From: Brevipalpus yothersi
Lineage: Eukaryota > Arthropoda > Arachnida > Trombidiformes > Tenuipalpidae
Direction of reading: 5' to 3'
DNA length: 64,000 nt
Assembly (NCBI GenBank): GCA_003956705.1
Contig: QZCP01000656.1
Coordinates: forward strand, 62,001 to 126,000
Below the pieces are notes generated by a model, which was not told where the DNA came from, searched no databases, and saw only the letters and a list, made by a program, of their open reading frames with translations. Of this stretch, positions 37,670 to 48,526 are shown one piece after another. Made by a program: the position numbers and the translations under genes. The stretch's first letter is position 1. The number at the start of each line of letters is the position of its first letter.

Positions 37670-38893
37670 TCATTGTAAGCCAGCTTCTTTCATTTTGTTA
37701 TTAAAAAAACGTTCCAACGTATTGGCGCATTTATAATACTCTGTTTCACTGGCATTGTAGGATCGGCAGTTCTCAAAAATTCTCATCATATCGGTAACGA
37801 AAGTTCTTTTGTTTGTGTAGTGTCGGTTTTTTAACCTTTTGGTCATAGTTTTCAAGTCCATCGGATGTTTGATATACTCATAATAATCGGGAGCGTCTGC
37901 CACATCCACTGGGCGCAAAAATGGCCAAGCAGCGGCATGAGACTTAATTTGGTTCAATATTGTCTTGAATGAGTTGAAAAGTTTATCGTGATTATTATGA
38001 CTATTAGAACTAAAGTTGCCCGATTCATCACGATTCTTGTTTTTACCATTTTCTCGAGATGAATTGGTATTATTACTGGTGTGAATTTCGATGGACCCTG
38101 TATGATTATCTCGGAAAACAAGATTTGGATTTTGTCTTTGCATTTCTTGTTGCTTTTTGTCGATCAATTTACGCACAATCTCTTTCTGTTTGCGAACAAC
38201 GGATGAAAATAGTGTATAAATGATACTCGGATCGAGTTGACAGCCCATCAAGGTTGCCCCCTCATAGTCTTTGATATAACCTAGATATGAGGATTGAGGT
38301 AATTTGATATCGACAGTGAAGCCTTGCTTTTTAAAATAACCAATAGCGTACTCATCGGCATACGTCAAAAAGTGCAATATTCCTTGTCGCACATGATAGT
38401 CTTTCAGATGATTCATCAAATGAGTGCCGTAACCTTTGACTTGTTCATTGGAAGTGACAGCGCAAAAAACAATCTCACTGAAACCTTGCGAAGGAAAAAG
38501 TCGAAAACAAATTCCTCCGATCACTTTTTTATCTTTCACTAAGGCCAAAGTTCGATGTTTAGGATCAAAAACCAATCGAGCAATATACTCTTTCGGCATT
38601 CGAGGCAGTTGATGGCTGAACACATTTTGTAGACCAACTAACCACAGTGAACACTGTTTACTGATAGGTTTGGTACACGAATTGGCGACAATATGAAACT
38701 CTATAATACCTTTGACTTCTTCCGTTCGAGCAGCTTCATCACGAGCACAATTTTCCAGCGAATCTAAGGATATCTTTGACTCTTTCACTGATTCCAAGAT
38801 GGAACGAATCGAATCTTCGGTTATACTATTTGCGAGGCTTCTTGAACGCTTACTTTTCGGGCTCGGCCTTTCGACTTCAATAAGATCAGTCAT
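37670..38893 (-). CDS. KAT2A: Gcn5/KAT2 histone acetyltransferase, short form
   Basis: Catalytic subunit of SAGA/ATAC-type complexes, which acetylate histone H3. Single exon, 407 aa. The GNAT domain covers residues ~65-225: QNVFSHQLPRMPKEYIARLVFDPKH, then FCAVTSNEQVKGYGTHLMNHLKDYH (acetyl-CoA loop), YADEYAIGYFKKQGF and YIKDYEGATLMGC. The bromodomain covers ~300-400: AWPFLRPVDVADAPDYYEYIKHPMDLKTM, then NCRSYN. An Asn/Ser/His-rich linker lies between. The N-terminal PCAF homology region found in animal KAT2 proteins is absent: an in-frame TAA lies ~100 nt upstream of the ATG, and no PCAF-N frame occurs before RPA2. The size resembles yeast Gcn5. The ATG at 38893 is the only good start. Confidence 0.94.
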   Translation of the reverse strand: MTDLIEVERPSPKSKRSRSLANSITEDSIRSILESVKESKISLDSLENCARDEAARTEEVKGIIEFHIVANSCTKPISKQCSLWLVGLQNVFSHQLPRMPKEYIARLVFDPKHRTLALVKDKKVIGGICFRLFPSQGFSEIVFCAVTSNEQVKGYGTHLMNHLKDYHVRQGILHFLTYADEYAIGYFKKQGFTVDIKLPQSSYLGYIKDYEGATLMGCQLDPSIIYTLFSSVVRKQKEIVRKLIDKKQQEMQRQNPNLVFRDNHTGSIEIHTSNNTNSSRENGKNKNRDESGNFSSNSHNNHDKLFNSFKTILNQIKSHAAAWPFLRPVDVADAPDYYEYIKHPMDLKTMTKRLKNRHYTNKRTFVTDMMRIFENCRSYNASETEYYKCANTLERFFNNKMKEAGLQ

Positions 38894-40231
38894 GTTGTGG
38901 TCACTTTGTGGGTATCCTGTACAAATAGTGGCATCGTTTCGACGATTATTACATACAGAATACGGAATTTATCAAGCGATGGAAAGAGAGAGTGTTAAAA
39001 TGCGATGTCTCGATTTTGTCGAGGGAGGCGTTGAACCTCTTGGTGTGTATATGTGTAGGTAAGTTTTCGAGGCCGTTATTAATATGATTGAAAAATAATA
39101 TGTGATGAAAAAATGAGCACAACACTGATTCCGCCTTTTGGGTTCCTCACCTTCTCACACTATTGGCAATAGATTGCATGTTGACTGGGGGCAACAAACT
39201 TCAAAATGGCTGGAAATTGTATTGTCTGTAATGTGGCTTGGGATCACAAAAGCGAGAGAGAAAGAGAAAGAGAGAGAGAGATAAAGGAAGCAATCAAACT
39301 GAAACATGTAAACAAAGATGTTTACATGTTTTTGAGGGACCGATGAGTAATGAAAACCGGCGAAAGTTTAATTTTGAAATCACTATTTGCCAATCAATAT
39401 CGGTCATTTGTCACTTAATCACAGTGATTAAGATTCATTCACAAGAAAAAGAGAAGAGGGAAGTAAATAGATTATCTTATCGAGTTCAAGCAACTCACAG
39501 CTCTTAATCTGTTCAATAGATTCTATTGCAACCAGATTTGCTGCTCCGTTCTGTTCACTTTGCCTCCTTCTCACAAGTCAGTGGCGACACGATTTAAACA
39601 GATTTTAAACAGATTTATCACCAATTTTGCCATGTGCTAAAGTTCTAATCGACCTCCATTTTCAGTTCTAGAATCATTCACTTAGTGGCAAGAGTTATGG
39701 TTCTAGTGTGAACTGGTTTTTCAGGTGAAAAGGAGGATTTATTACCCATATTACTAGTAGCAAAGTTAGCTATTCATTTGACAGATTGAGATGATGCTTT
39801 TTTAGATTCAAAAATCTGGATCATAAATCATTTGATTGATTGATAAGCTTATCTTTTACTCAAATTTTGTCAGTGCATTGAAAAAGATAAATCTGTTGCT
39901 TTTGTTTAGCAAATGGTCTGTTCTACAAGAAATTCACTGCATACTAGTGAAAGAGAGGAAGAGAGAGAAGAGATGAGACAAATTCCGGAAAAAATTTTTT
40001 TGCAAGTAATGCTCTTTTAATGTGAGAGTTTCATAAGCTCCATAAGATTTACCTCATAGGCAAAGGAAAGGAATTATTTTTTTGAGTAAATGGTATTCAT
40101 TGAGCTATGGAATAAAGAGAGGACGGAAATTCCCAATCTGGGAGTGAATTAAAACGCAATTAGTTAGATTTCCAATCTTTTTGGCTTCTTTGGCTAGTAT
40201 GCCAGCAGAGTATCGAGTCTTCTGGGAGTTT
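38894..40231. other. Intergenic between Gcn5 and RPA2
   Basis: 1.3 kb with no recognisable gene. It holds a short imperfect GA run (39250-39282), a 12-bp perfect inverted repeat (39302-39331) and AT-rich sequence. Confidence 0.45.
39302..39331. repeat. Perfect 12-bp inverted repeat with forkhead-like cores
   Basis: AAACATGTAAAC and GTTTACATGTTT flank a 6-base loop. The left arm runs into GTAAACAAA and the right arm carries TGTTTAC, both forkhead-type cores. It could be a paired binding site or a hairpin in the Gcn5 upstream region. Confidence 0.65.
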
Positions 40232-40933
40232 TCAATCGTAAGCTGATTTGTAATGATCGTCATCCATCGTATTGAAAAGATGCCCTTCATTGACAAGCTC
40301 GTCCATTATTGGCCTCAGTTTATCAATTGGCATGCGAGTTGGAAGGTTGCTCGAAATAAAATCAATATCCAGTCCAGTGTCGTTTGGATTTTTTCGTAAA
40401 ACATCGAGAATTTGTTCACGAATTCCATGGCCATCATTTCCACTCTTTCTCTCGGAAGTTCCCATTCCCATACTCATTGGAACGGCATCGAAAGATATGT
40501 CTCCACTGCTAGCGTAATGAGCCAATTTAAGCTTTCTCAAAAGGAGACAATTATGAGCCACCTCTAGAGAATGAACGATAACTTCATTGTAGTCCTTAAC
40601 GGGAGTTAGCTTGAAAGTAACTAAATTAATATTATCATTCTGATATCGAACTTGACCATTTACACGAATATAATCTCCTTCTTTGAATCCATTGACAGCT
40701 GATGCTCTATCATCTCCACCTTTCCACTGCATCACCTCTTTTGGTTCTGAGGTGTAGTCATCAATCAGGACCATACACTTGGTATTTTGATCATTAATGG
40801 AGCGAACTCGGCCCACTAAAGTCACTTGGTCGAAACGTTGCTTATGAATGATCATACCATGTTGTGGTTTGGAAAGCTTACTGATTATGTCAAGATTAAC
40901 TGGAACCAAACGCCTTGCTTTACCGTCACTCAT
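40232..40933 (-). CDS. RPA2: Replication protein A 32 kDa subunit (RPA2)
   Basis: Middle subunit of the single-strand DNA-binding RPA trimer in replication and repair. Single exon, 233 aa; human RPA2 is about 270. Residues ~10-145 form the OB fold (RLVPVNLDIISKL, FDQVTLVGRVRSIND, VLIDDYTSEPKEVMQWKG, YIRVNGQVRYQNDNINLVTFKL, HSLEVAHN). Residues ~170-233 form the winged helix (EQILDVLRKNPNDTGLDIDF, then ELVNEGHLFNTMDDDHYKSAYD). The Ser/Gly-rich phosphorylated N-terminal tail (~30 residues in human) is missing. The frame runs upstream without a stop into a 3' splice-like site, but those residues look non-coding. The ATG at 40933 gives MSDGKARRLVPV. It is head-to-head with RAD51C. Confidence 0.92.
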   Translation of the reverse strand: MSDGKARRLVPVNLDIISKLSKPQHGMIIHKQRFDQVTLVGRVRSINDQNTKCMVLIDDYTSEPKEVMQWKGGDDRASAVNGFKEGDYIRVNGQVRYQNDNINLVTFKLTPVKDYNEVIVHSLEVAHNCLLLRKLKLAHYASSGDISFDAVPMSMGMGTSERKSGNDGHGIREQILDVLRKNPNDTGLDIDFISSNLPTRMPIDKLRPIMDELVNEGHLFNTMDDDHYKSAYD

Positions 40934-41639
40934 TTTTGAAAGCAATAGAAGTCTACTTTTGACAAGATTTTCTAGAAAAGAAAACAAATCTTTGATGAAA
41001 TCTACAGAAGAAGCTTTTTAAACGAAAATGATGATCAACAAAGATGTTCAGACATGGGTTTGGCGGTTTCATCATTTCATCATAGCCAATAATGACAGAA
41101 TCGATATGGGATGGCTCTAAATTCAAAATGATGCTATTCATTTTGTTGGACCAGATGTCAACCAGATGAAATTGAATGAAATTAAAAAAATTTTCCATTT
41201 TATCGAGTGCACACATCACATCATCACCTTTGATCACCATTATAATGAATTACTTACATTTCAATGGTATATCCTCGACGTTGAAGTAGATTAGGCGATC
41301 AACCTTTAGATGATGCAAGAGTTAACTCAACTACTGTAAATTGACCGTTTCAATACAACCAGACGGTTGAAATCAGAATGTCAACTAGAATTATGATGAA
41401 TAAATCGTAGTTTTGAATGATGACAAATTAAGATAAATTTTGAAATGAAAAAAGCTATTTTTGAGGTAAACAGAAAGAATCGAAAAAAGCTTTTCTTGTG
41501 AAAATTTTTTTTCTTCTGTTTTTGTTTTCTTTCTCTTTTTTGGCGCCAATTCATCAAAACAACAGTCAAAAACATGTTCTGATGAAATTTGAATAATTAA
41601 ACTGTTCGGTATTTTGTATTTATTGTTCAGTTTGTGGAG
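40934..41639. promoter_or_regulatory. Divergent promoter region, RPA2 / RAD51C
   Basis: 706 bp separate the divergent ATGs of two homologous-recombination genes. The region is AT-rich with no GA tract. It includes a 95-codon minus-strand frame listed separately and a possible RPA2 5' UTR acceptor near 40973. Confidence 0.5.
40953..41240 (-). CDS. Hypothetical 95-residue open frame
   Basis: An ATG-initiated minus-strand frame between RPA2 and RAD51C. The product has an acidic-hydrophobic N-terminal half and a basic, aromatic C-terminal tail rich in Phe, Arg and Lys. I do not recognise it. It overlaps the probable RPA2 5' UTR and could be a chance frame, an upstream ORF or a small gene. Confidence 0.2.
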   Translation of the reverse strand: MVIKGDDVMCALDKMENFFNFIQFHLVDIWSNKMNSIILNLEPSHIDSVIIGYDEMMKPPNPCLNIFVDHHFRLKSFFCRFHQRFVFFSRKSCQK

Positions 41640-43098
41640 ATGTCCAAGTCAATCCATTGTTATGATTTACCTTCTAGGTTGATCAAAGTGCTTTGTGAAC
41701 ATGGTTTCACCGTCTCTGGTGATCTATTTCGATTGTCACCGGAACAACTTCAAAAAGGTGATTGATTATGACAATTTATTTTGATATTTAAGATTATGGT
41801 TAAGTTTGGTGTTTTCCCTAAAAATTATTTATATTTTCTTTCACACTTACAGCCACAAACTTGAGCTTAGATGACTGTTTGATTATTCTGAATGAAATCA
41901 ATTCAACAGTTCAACTTCGTGGCACAAATGCTCTTCAACTCTTAAAACAAGAGGTGCAACAGGATGGATCGATCTTCACTCTTTGTCCGCCGCTAAATGA
42001 ATTACTTCACGATGGATTTCCTGTTGGAAAACTAATTGAAGTTGCTGGAGAATCTGGAACTGGCAAAACTCAACTCTGGTAAGTTTTCATCGTGCTTGAT
42101 CCACGTGATCACAATATCAGTACGATGTTTCATGCGAACCTTTTCACCTTCCATCTTTCATCAGCTTACAATTGTGTGTAAATGCTCAAATTTCAGAAAG
42201 ATTTGACGGACTTGGTGGTGAAGCTGTGTTCATAGATACAGAAAATTCATTCCGCTCAGAACGTTTAATCGAAATTGCACAAAATATCGAGTCAAGGTTG
42301 AATCGAGATGAAGAGTTCACCAGTGACGATCTCAACGTGGGTAAAGTTTTGGACGGTACAATCGTCGAATATTGTTATGATTGGACTTATTTTAGAGCTG
42401 TTATACTAGGAAAGCTAGATAAAATTATTGAAGCGAGGCCAAAGGTTTGTTTCATCTGTTTTAATTGCATAACGAGAAGACACTTTCAGTTGCTAATTGA
42501 AAAATTCTTTCAATTCTTCCCAGATTCGCTTGATCGTAGTCGATAGTATCGCTTATTTACTGAGGTATGATTTCTCTGGAGCAGCAAAAGCTCGCGATGA
42601 GATTGTATGGGAAATCTGTAACAAACTGAAGATTTTGGCAATTAAACATAGGATTTGTGTAGGTAACCAAGAGGTAGAATTTGACCACAAAAAGTGTCAA
42701 TTCTAAAATCGAATTGGAGAATAATTTGTTCACTCCGAACAAGCCTAATCTTATATTTGAAAATTCTCTTCCCAGGTTATCGTCACTAATCACGTTTCTT
42801 ATGATCCAAAAGTAGACAAGACACAATCTTCTTACTATGAACGATGGGGTCACTTTTTTGCTATTAGGCTTTTCTTGGAGAGAGTTGAAGGACACGACAA
42901 GAGGAAAGCTATGCTCATTAAATCATTATTAAAGGAAACTAACGAACCAGTCTTCTATAAACTAGGAGTAAGTGGATTGATGAATTTTTTCTCAGAAAAT
43001 TTTAATTCATATCCTAATTTCCACCCTTACAGCCGTGTGGAATAGAGACCACTGATGACGATATTCGAGCTCATTCCAATCTTTCAGCTCCTACTTGA
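41640..43098 (+). CDS. RAD51C: RAD51C-type recombinase paralogue
   Basis: RecA/RAD51-fold ATPase of the RAD51 paralogue complexes in homologous recombination. Exons: 41640-41757, 41853-42078, 42165-42444, 42524-42658, 42776-42967 and 43033-43098, giving 338 aa. The N-terminal ~70 residues are the helical domain. Then ALQLLKQEVQQDGSIFTLCPPLNELLHDGFPVGKL leads to Walker A GESGTGKT. AVFIDTENSFRSERL follows. Walker B is RLIVVDSIAYLLR, then HRICVIVTNHV. ALQLL, FTLCPPL and GGEAVFIDTE favour RAD51C over XRCC3, RAD51B or RAD51D. The exon 4 donor is the GTAGGT after Cys, chosen because it alone keeps frame with VIVTNH. The C-terminal extension with the human nuclear signal is absent. Confidence 0.88.
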
Positions 43099-43596
43099 GA
43101 TATTCATGCCAAATTCCATAACTAAAACGAATTTTTGATCGTTGAGTCAAAATTTAATTCGAATTTTTTCAATTAAACATTTTGAACTCTTCTCACTACA
43201 ACAATTCAAATTTTTCAACTTTTCCTTCAAAAATATTGCAACATATCAATCAGAGACAAAATTCTTCCCCCACTCAGATCTCCTCTCCTCTGTTTCTCTT
43301 TTTATTGAAAATATTTGAAGGAATTCTCACAATTCCCTCTTGACTCATGAGAAATGTTCATCAATTTTATCATAATGCTGATTAATTGAGAAATATTCTT
43401 CTTTTCTCTGGAAAATATAACCACATGGTAGCGCTTTTGTCGGCCAAATTGACAACACTGTGAAAGTGATGCAAAAACATTGGGAATTGCCGCGCGTCAA
43501 AACAAAACTTCGTGCTTTTACTTCACTCCAACTTTGGGCAATGGCATGATAATTGTTTGATTGTCTAGCCCATTAGATCACCAGAGTACATACGTG
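43099..43596. other. Intergenic RAD51C to F-box gene
   Basis: About 500 bp of AT-rich DNA between two genes on the plus strand. No open frame or RNA gene was recognised. The open frame of the next gene begins at a TTG (43561), but the first ATG is at 43597. Confidence 0.4.
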
Positions 43597-44931
43597 ATGC
43601 TTCCCAGTGCTCAAGTTTCAGTACTTGAGAATGATATACTCATCAGAACGATCATGAGATTTTTGCCCAGAGAAGATCTTCTCAACGCCGGCCTTGTGTG
43701 TAAAAAGTGGTACACAATGTCTATTCGGGAATTTGGTCGAAGAAGATGTGATGAAAGTTCAATGGTTGTTTTCGAAGAAGACTGCCATTTATCAATAGAT
43801 GAAGATATGAAGGTAAGTTTTCTTGAATATCGAGAAACCTTTCAAATCATTAGAATTAGTCATTCAATCAAATCATTCAGTAGAATGATCTAATGTTTTC
43901 TTCTCCATCGCCGATCTCAGTCTCTTCTTTCTGGATAGATTGAAGCACAAAGTTGTGTTAAGATTTCATGTTACCTTTTTTTCTAGCAAGAATCACTTAA
44001 ATGGGAAGCAATCAATGAAATCGAAAAATATGGGCGATTCAAAGTGAAAATTTCAAACAAATATCACAAACGAACTATTCGAAAAGCGTTGAGTGAAAGG
44101 CTGTTAACTCGTCCAAAGTTTTCTCTCATGTTCTCAAATGAGTATGATCTATCAGACTGGGAAGCAGATAATGTGAAATATTTATTTCATGCTCGAGATC
44201 ATCCAAGAATTTTGATCAAAGCTTTTGGTAAATTTGTTTTCCATCGAGAAGAGTCGCTCGCAATCGACAATTTGTGTGACATCAAGGGTGAAACAGTAAT
44301 TGTTCACTCTTGTCATCCAGGATTGTATTTGGCCGATTACGTTGTGACCATAACTGATTGGAATGATCCTGAAAGCGAGAGACCAAATTTGTGTGATCAA
44401 GATCAACCTCTGAAATGTCTTATTTACTTTCAGAGCTCTTTTAGAAACATCGAAAGGTGTCGAGAGTTTATCTCATTTCGAGAAAAGCTCTCGCATGATG
44501 TTCCCATAATCGGCCCAGCACATTGTAGAGATGTAACTTATGCTGCCGTATCAGAACAAATTTATCGATCAACCGAACTTTTAACCATAGCATTTTATGG
44601 ACACGCTGTTGAAGCAGCAGCTTTAGAATTCAATCATAGCCATCCTGAGAATTGGAGTGAACGACTAGTCAGATTCCATGATTCGCTTCCTTTCGATCTT
44701 GATACAAAACGAGCATACATTTGTGGCTTTCTCTTCCTCTACAACATCGACAATCCTTGTAATGACTTTCAAGAGCATTTGCTCGCTCAATGTTACGAAC
44801 TGTTTCCTAGTATACATTTCAAAGGTTTTATGCCAGACAACAGACAACATTATGACCTCGATGATACTGATCTGTTTCCACCGTGTTTTAGACTTTTGAT
44901 CATTCATATTGATGGACATTACCATGCTTGA
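43597..44931 (+). CDS. F-box protein, FBXO22-like
   Basis: Substrate receptor of an SCF ubiquitin ligase by its F-box. Exons 43597-43812 and 43987-44931 give 386 aa. The F-box covers residues ~8-45 (ENDILIRTIMRFLPREDLLNAGLVCKKWYTMS). The rest shows no LRR, WD or Kelch repeats. The C-terminal ~180 residues (LTIAFYGHAVEAAALEFN, then RAYICGFLFLYNID, then CYELFPSIHFKGF) resemble the FIST_C region of FBXO22 (FSGHRIQSA, GFMFACVGRG, FFPSVPLFGF). Vertebrate FBXO22 targets histone demethylases and others. The match is by eye and distant; an unrelated arthropod F-box protein remains possible. Confidence 0.55.
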
Positions 44932-45427
44932 TGGTGGACTCAAAACCTCATCATGATCGCATCGCCTCAGCTTCAAAATGTTTCCTAATTCATTTTGATC
45001 AATTTTTCTTTCCTTTTAATAAGCTCAACTTGAATTGATCATGAATGTGAATGATTTTTACGCAAATCCAATTCATTCTTTTACCTCATCTATTCAATCA
45101 TTGTTCTGCTGGCTTGTTACTGCTCGAGTCCTCTATGAATTTTCATCGAATCTTGGTGAACTCATATTTCCTATCTTTCCATATCAATTGACGAAGTTGT
45201 ATTAAATTCATCAATTTTTACATCCACCTCATCACTTTTTCAGAATCATGATTTCCAATCTGATTCTTAATTGAACGGATGAAATCAGCCCCAATCACTT
45301 TAAAATGAATTGATAGCCGTAAGTTTCCCCAGTGGAAGTGAAAGACTTTGGCTTTCATCCCGTTTACAAACTTGGCGACTTTCAAACGATCCCAAGGAAC
45401 AATCAAACAGATCATTTGTTTGTTAGA
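44932..45427. other. Convergent 3' region, F-box gene / DHRS7
   Basis: About 500 bp between convergent stops. A minus-strand frame of 65 codons (45218-45415) has no recognisable features and probably is DHRS7 3' UTR. Confidence 0.4.
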
Positions 45428-46811
45428 TCATTTATCTCTCGCAACCGAGAGAAATCTGGCAAATTCAAGCAAGTAGCGTTTGCTTAAGGTTGGAAAATAT
45501 TGATTGAAGTAGCAAAAGATTAGAAAAGGATTTTTGGTTATCCAAACTTCCTCCAACTGATTTTCGATAGCCAGTCGCATGAGTACAGCATGCCTTCGCG
45601 GGCTCATTCGATCTGAGTTATCTGGAAGATCAGTCCCGAGTGTTTCACCTGGTAAACTGGAATAAGAACTTTGAGTGATCCCAGTTTTCACTGGTCCACT
45701 ACAGATCATTGTGACCTTGAGTTTTTTATCAAAACTTTCCATTCTCAAGCCTTCATAGTAACCCTTTGAAAGAGACAATAATGATCAAAATTTAGTAAAG
45801 AATGATGGGATCATCCCAAAAACGTTACTGATAAGCTATAGCATTGAATGCAGAGACTTACATGAAGAGCATGTTTGGAAGCTGTGTAAGATGAGCAATT
45901 AGGAAGCGCTGTTTTACCAACAATGCTACTCGTAACTGCAATGTGACCAGAACAATTTTGCAGAAACCAGTGACGGGTAAGGATTCTACTTAGATTCAAT
46001 CCTCCAAAAACGTTATTTTCGAAAATATCTCGATCTACTTCGATGTCGATATTCTCGAAAGGAGCTCGCTGACTTCTACCAGCATTATTAACAAAAATAT
46101 CGATCTAAGATGATTAAACGAGCATAATTAGAGAGAAAAGTCGGGAATATCCAATTTTCTGGAGAAGTGGGAGAAAATCGTTCACTCACTTTTCCAAAAT
46201 AGGCGATAATCTCATCAAACAATGTTTGATGCTTCTCGACATCTTTCACATCGAACGGTACAACCAATACTTCTTCATCGAGTAGATCTGAGTAAAAAAA
46301 GGATGGATATGAAATTTATTCCATTTGATCATCTCCGATCAAGATACCTGACTTGGTGACACAATCTATTTTTACTTGGATTAGACGACCCAAGTCTCTT
46401 CCGGATAAAATTAGATTGCACCCTTGTTTCGCCAACTCAAGAGCCAAGTGTTGACCTATACCACTAGAAGCACCAGTAATCCATACAACTTTATCGAGAA
46501 GTTTATAGTCTGAGCGAAAAAAAAGTTGAAAAAGTAAATTCAAAACAAAATTTGCAGAAATTCGACAACGAAAACTTTTCCAACTTCCACATCGTTCTCA
46601 TAGCGCACTTTGACTCACCGTTTTGATTATTGTGAAATATTTCACAGAACTTCAAACTCAAATCACAATCTAGTTCTGTTATAAATTTCACCAAATTATA
46701 CGTCACAAGTAAAAACAATATTGATGGTAACCATCCAATAATAAAATAAATCAATTGACTGTTGTTGAAATAGCCGTTATTCACTTCAACACTTGGCAGC
46801 TGAGAATCCAT
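45428..46811 (-). CDS. DHRS7: DHRS7-like short-chain dehydrogenase/reductase
   Basis: Membrane-anchored SDR of the DHRS7 type (NADPH-dependent carbonyl/retinal or steroid reduction in described members). Exons: 46811-46619, 46509-46348, 46287-46190, 46104-45862 and 45763-45428, giving 343 aa. An N-terminal membrane segment (LIYFIIGWLPSILFLLVTYNLV) is followed by the cofactor motif TGASSGIG, then NNAG, a Ser in SSIVGK, and the catalytic YTASKH. GYYEGLRMES, SGPVKTGI and VWITKNPFLIFCYFNQYFPT match the DHRS7 C-terminal half. The catalytic Ser-Tyr-Lys are all present. Intron phases agree throughout. It is head-to-head with TMEM14. Confidence 0.88.
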
Positions 46812-47413
46812 GACGTCAATCGAATGATCATCGAATAATTTAGAATCATATCAACACACTGTTATCACTTAATTTGAAAAGCAACATCGAAATTGTCAAA
46901 TGATCCGAAATCGTGTCCACAGATGAAGATCGATGTCCACTGTGTTCCAATCTCATCGGTTGCATCATTGATTTCATCAAAAAATGAACACAAAAAACCA
47001 GCTATCATAGATGGCTCTCACAAAACACTCATACAAGCCACGCCTCATCACGTTGACGCAATCTTGGAATCAAATTAAACTTGTTTTCTTTGCCCTTAAT
47101 TTAATCAGATTATCAATCAAGTATCGATAAATAAAAAAATTTTGTGCTAAATTTATTCACCTCGTTAATTGTTTGTGATCAAGAATCATAAGGTAAGTGA
47201 ATTTATGTTGAGATTCATCTTGTGATGATAGGAATTGCATCTGTGTGTTTGTGAGTTCTCGATGTGAGAGTGAGAGAAAGAGAGGAAAACACTTGTCCAA
47301 GTTTTTGTTTGATTTTTTCAAGGCTTAAATGATCACAGCTTTCTTTTTTTGTGTTTTTTATATTTTCATCCAAGAATCATCACCAGTGTGGTAGAAAAAT
47401 CTTGTAACTGCTG
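46812..47413. promoter_or_regulatory. Divergent region, DHRS7 / TMEM14
   Basis: 602 bp between divergent ATGs, AT-rich, with a short GAGAG run near 47265-47285. No supported gene. Confidence 0.35.
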
Positions 47414-48526
47414 ATGCCCCCTAGATTGCCACCTCCTGAGGGTACATGGGCTACTGATTGGATTGAAACAGATTTCGCTGAAGAAAGACTTGCTGACAAT
47501 TTATCTAATTTCGCTGTTTTGTTGGAAGATTTCCTCCACAACACATCAGATCCCGATACTGAACGGCTAGGTGAACTCCTCGTTTTGCTTCGAGATCAAC
47601 AACAAAAATCATCTGAAGAAATGCCTGTCGACGTGGTGAGTGGATCCATTTGAATTCTGTTTCACCAGCTTATCCTTTACGGAAGACTTGACATCAATTC
47701 ATGTGGAAGAGGGTCTCACAATACTATGTTTCTTCAATTCTTTCAAGATTTCCTCATTGTATGCTGGACTTGTGGCTGCCGGCGGAATTTTTGGATATGC
47801 CAAGGCTGGTTCGGTTCCGTCACTCGTCGCTGGGCTCCTTTTTGGCTCAACCCTTGGTGTTGGAGCGTACATGACATCACGCGATCCCAATAACTATGGA
47901 TTGACTTTAGGTGAGAGTAGAATGCTGACTCACAAGCTAAATTTTTCTTTGCCTCCAGCGCAAGACACTTCGAGCTTGTCCATGATGAGGATGAAAATGG
48001 AGAGAATCGTGCTTTCTCTAGATCTTCATCGTGCGTTTTTAGGAGAAAATTTTGTTCAGAATATCCTACAATATGTTTTACTCACAAAACAGTTCCAGTT
48101 GTCAGTTCCTGAATTACTCAGAGACGAAAACGTTGAGATTCAGTTTACATTCTTCAGTTGCATCAGCTTGCCTTCTTTCAATGCTTGATGAACGGAGACT
48201 TTAATCGAGACCGCTTTCCGGTGTAATAGAGGAAGAGAGAGAGAGAGATTTTTGAGATGAATTTTCACCATGATTCGTGATTGAACCTCATCCAAACATG
48301 GGTTTATAGGCAATGGGAGAGCATTTTCATGTTGCTTTTTGACTTGAGGATACAATGTTGATTCTCTTCCTTAGGTACTTCAACTCTATTGTCTGGCCTG
48401 ATGGGTTATCGTTTCTACAACACTGGCAAATTCATGCCTGCAGGACTGTTGACCATACTGAGTGTAGCAATGATGCTCAATATCTCTTACAGAGCTTTAT
48501 CTGGTCAACAGCATCTCAAAAAGTGA
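47414..48526 (+). CDS. TMEM14C: TMEM14-family membrane protein with extra N-terminal exon
   Basis: TMEM14 proteins are small four-helix membrane proteins; TMEM14C moves protoporphyrinogen in mitochondria of vertebrates. Exons 47414-47635, 47748-47910 and 48375-48526 give 178 aa against ~112 for the family. Exons 2 and 3 carry the whole TMEM14 core: YAGLVAAGGIFGYAKAGSVPSLVAGLLFGSTLGVGAY, then GLMGYRFYNTGKFMPAGLLTILSVAMM. Exon 1 adds 74 residues, acidic and helical (EERLADNLSNFAVLLEDFL, then ERLGELLVLLRDQQQ). These join in phase 0 with a good donor and acceptor, but I do not recognise them. Exon 1 could belong to a separate transcript. The symbol is family-level; TMEM14A or B is not excluded. 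Confidence 0.75.

Noticed and set aside
46893..47078. 61-codon plus-strand frame upstream of TMEM14
   Set aside because: It starts at TTG, has no motif, and lies in the DHRS7/TMEM14 promoter region.
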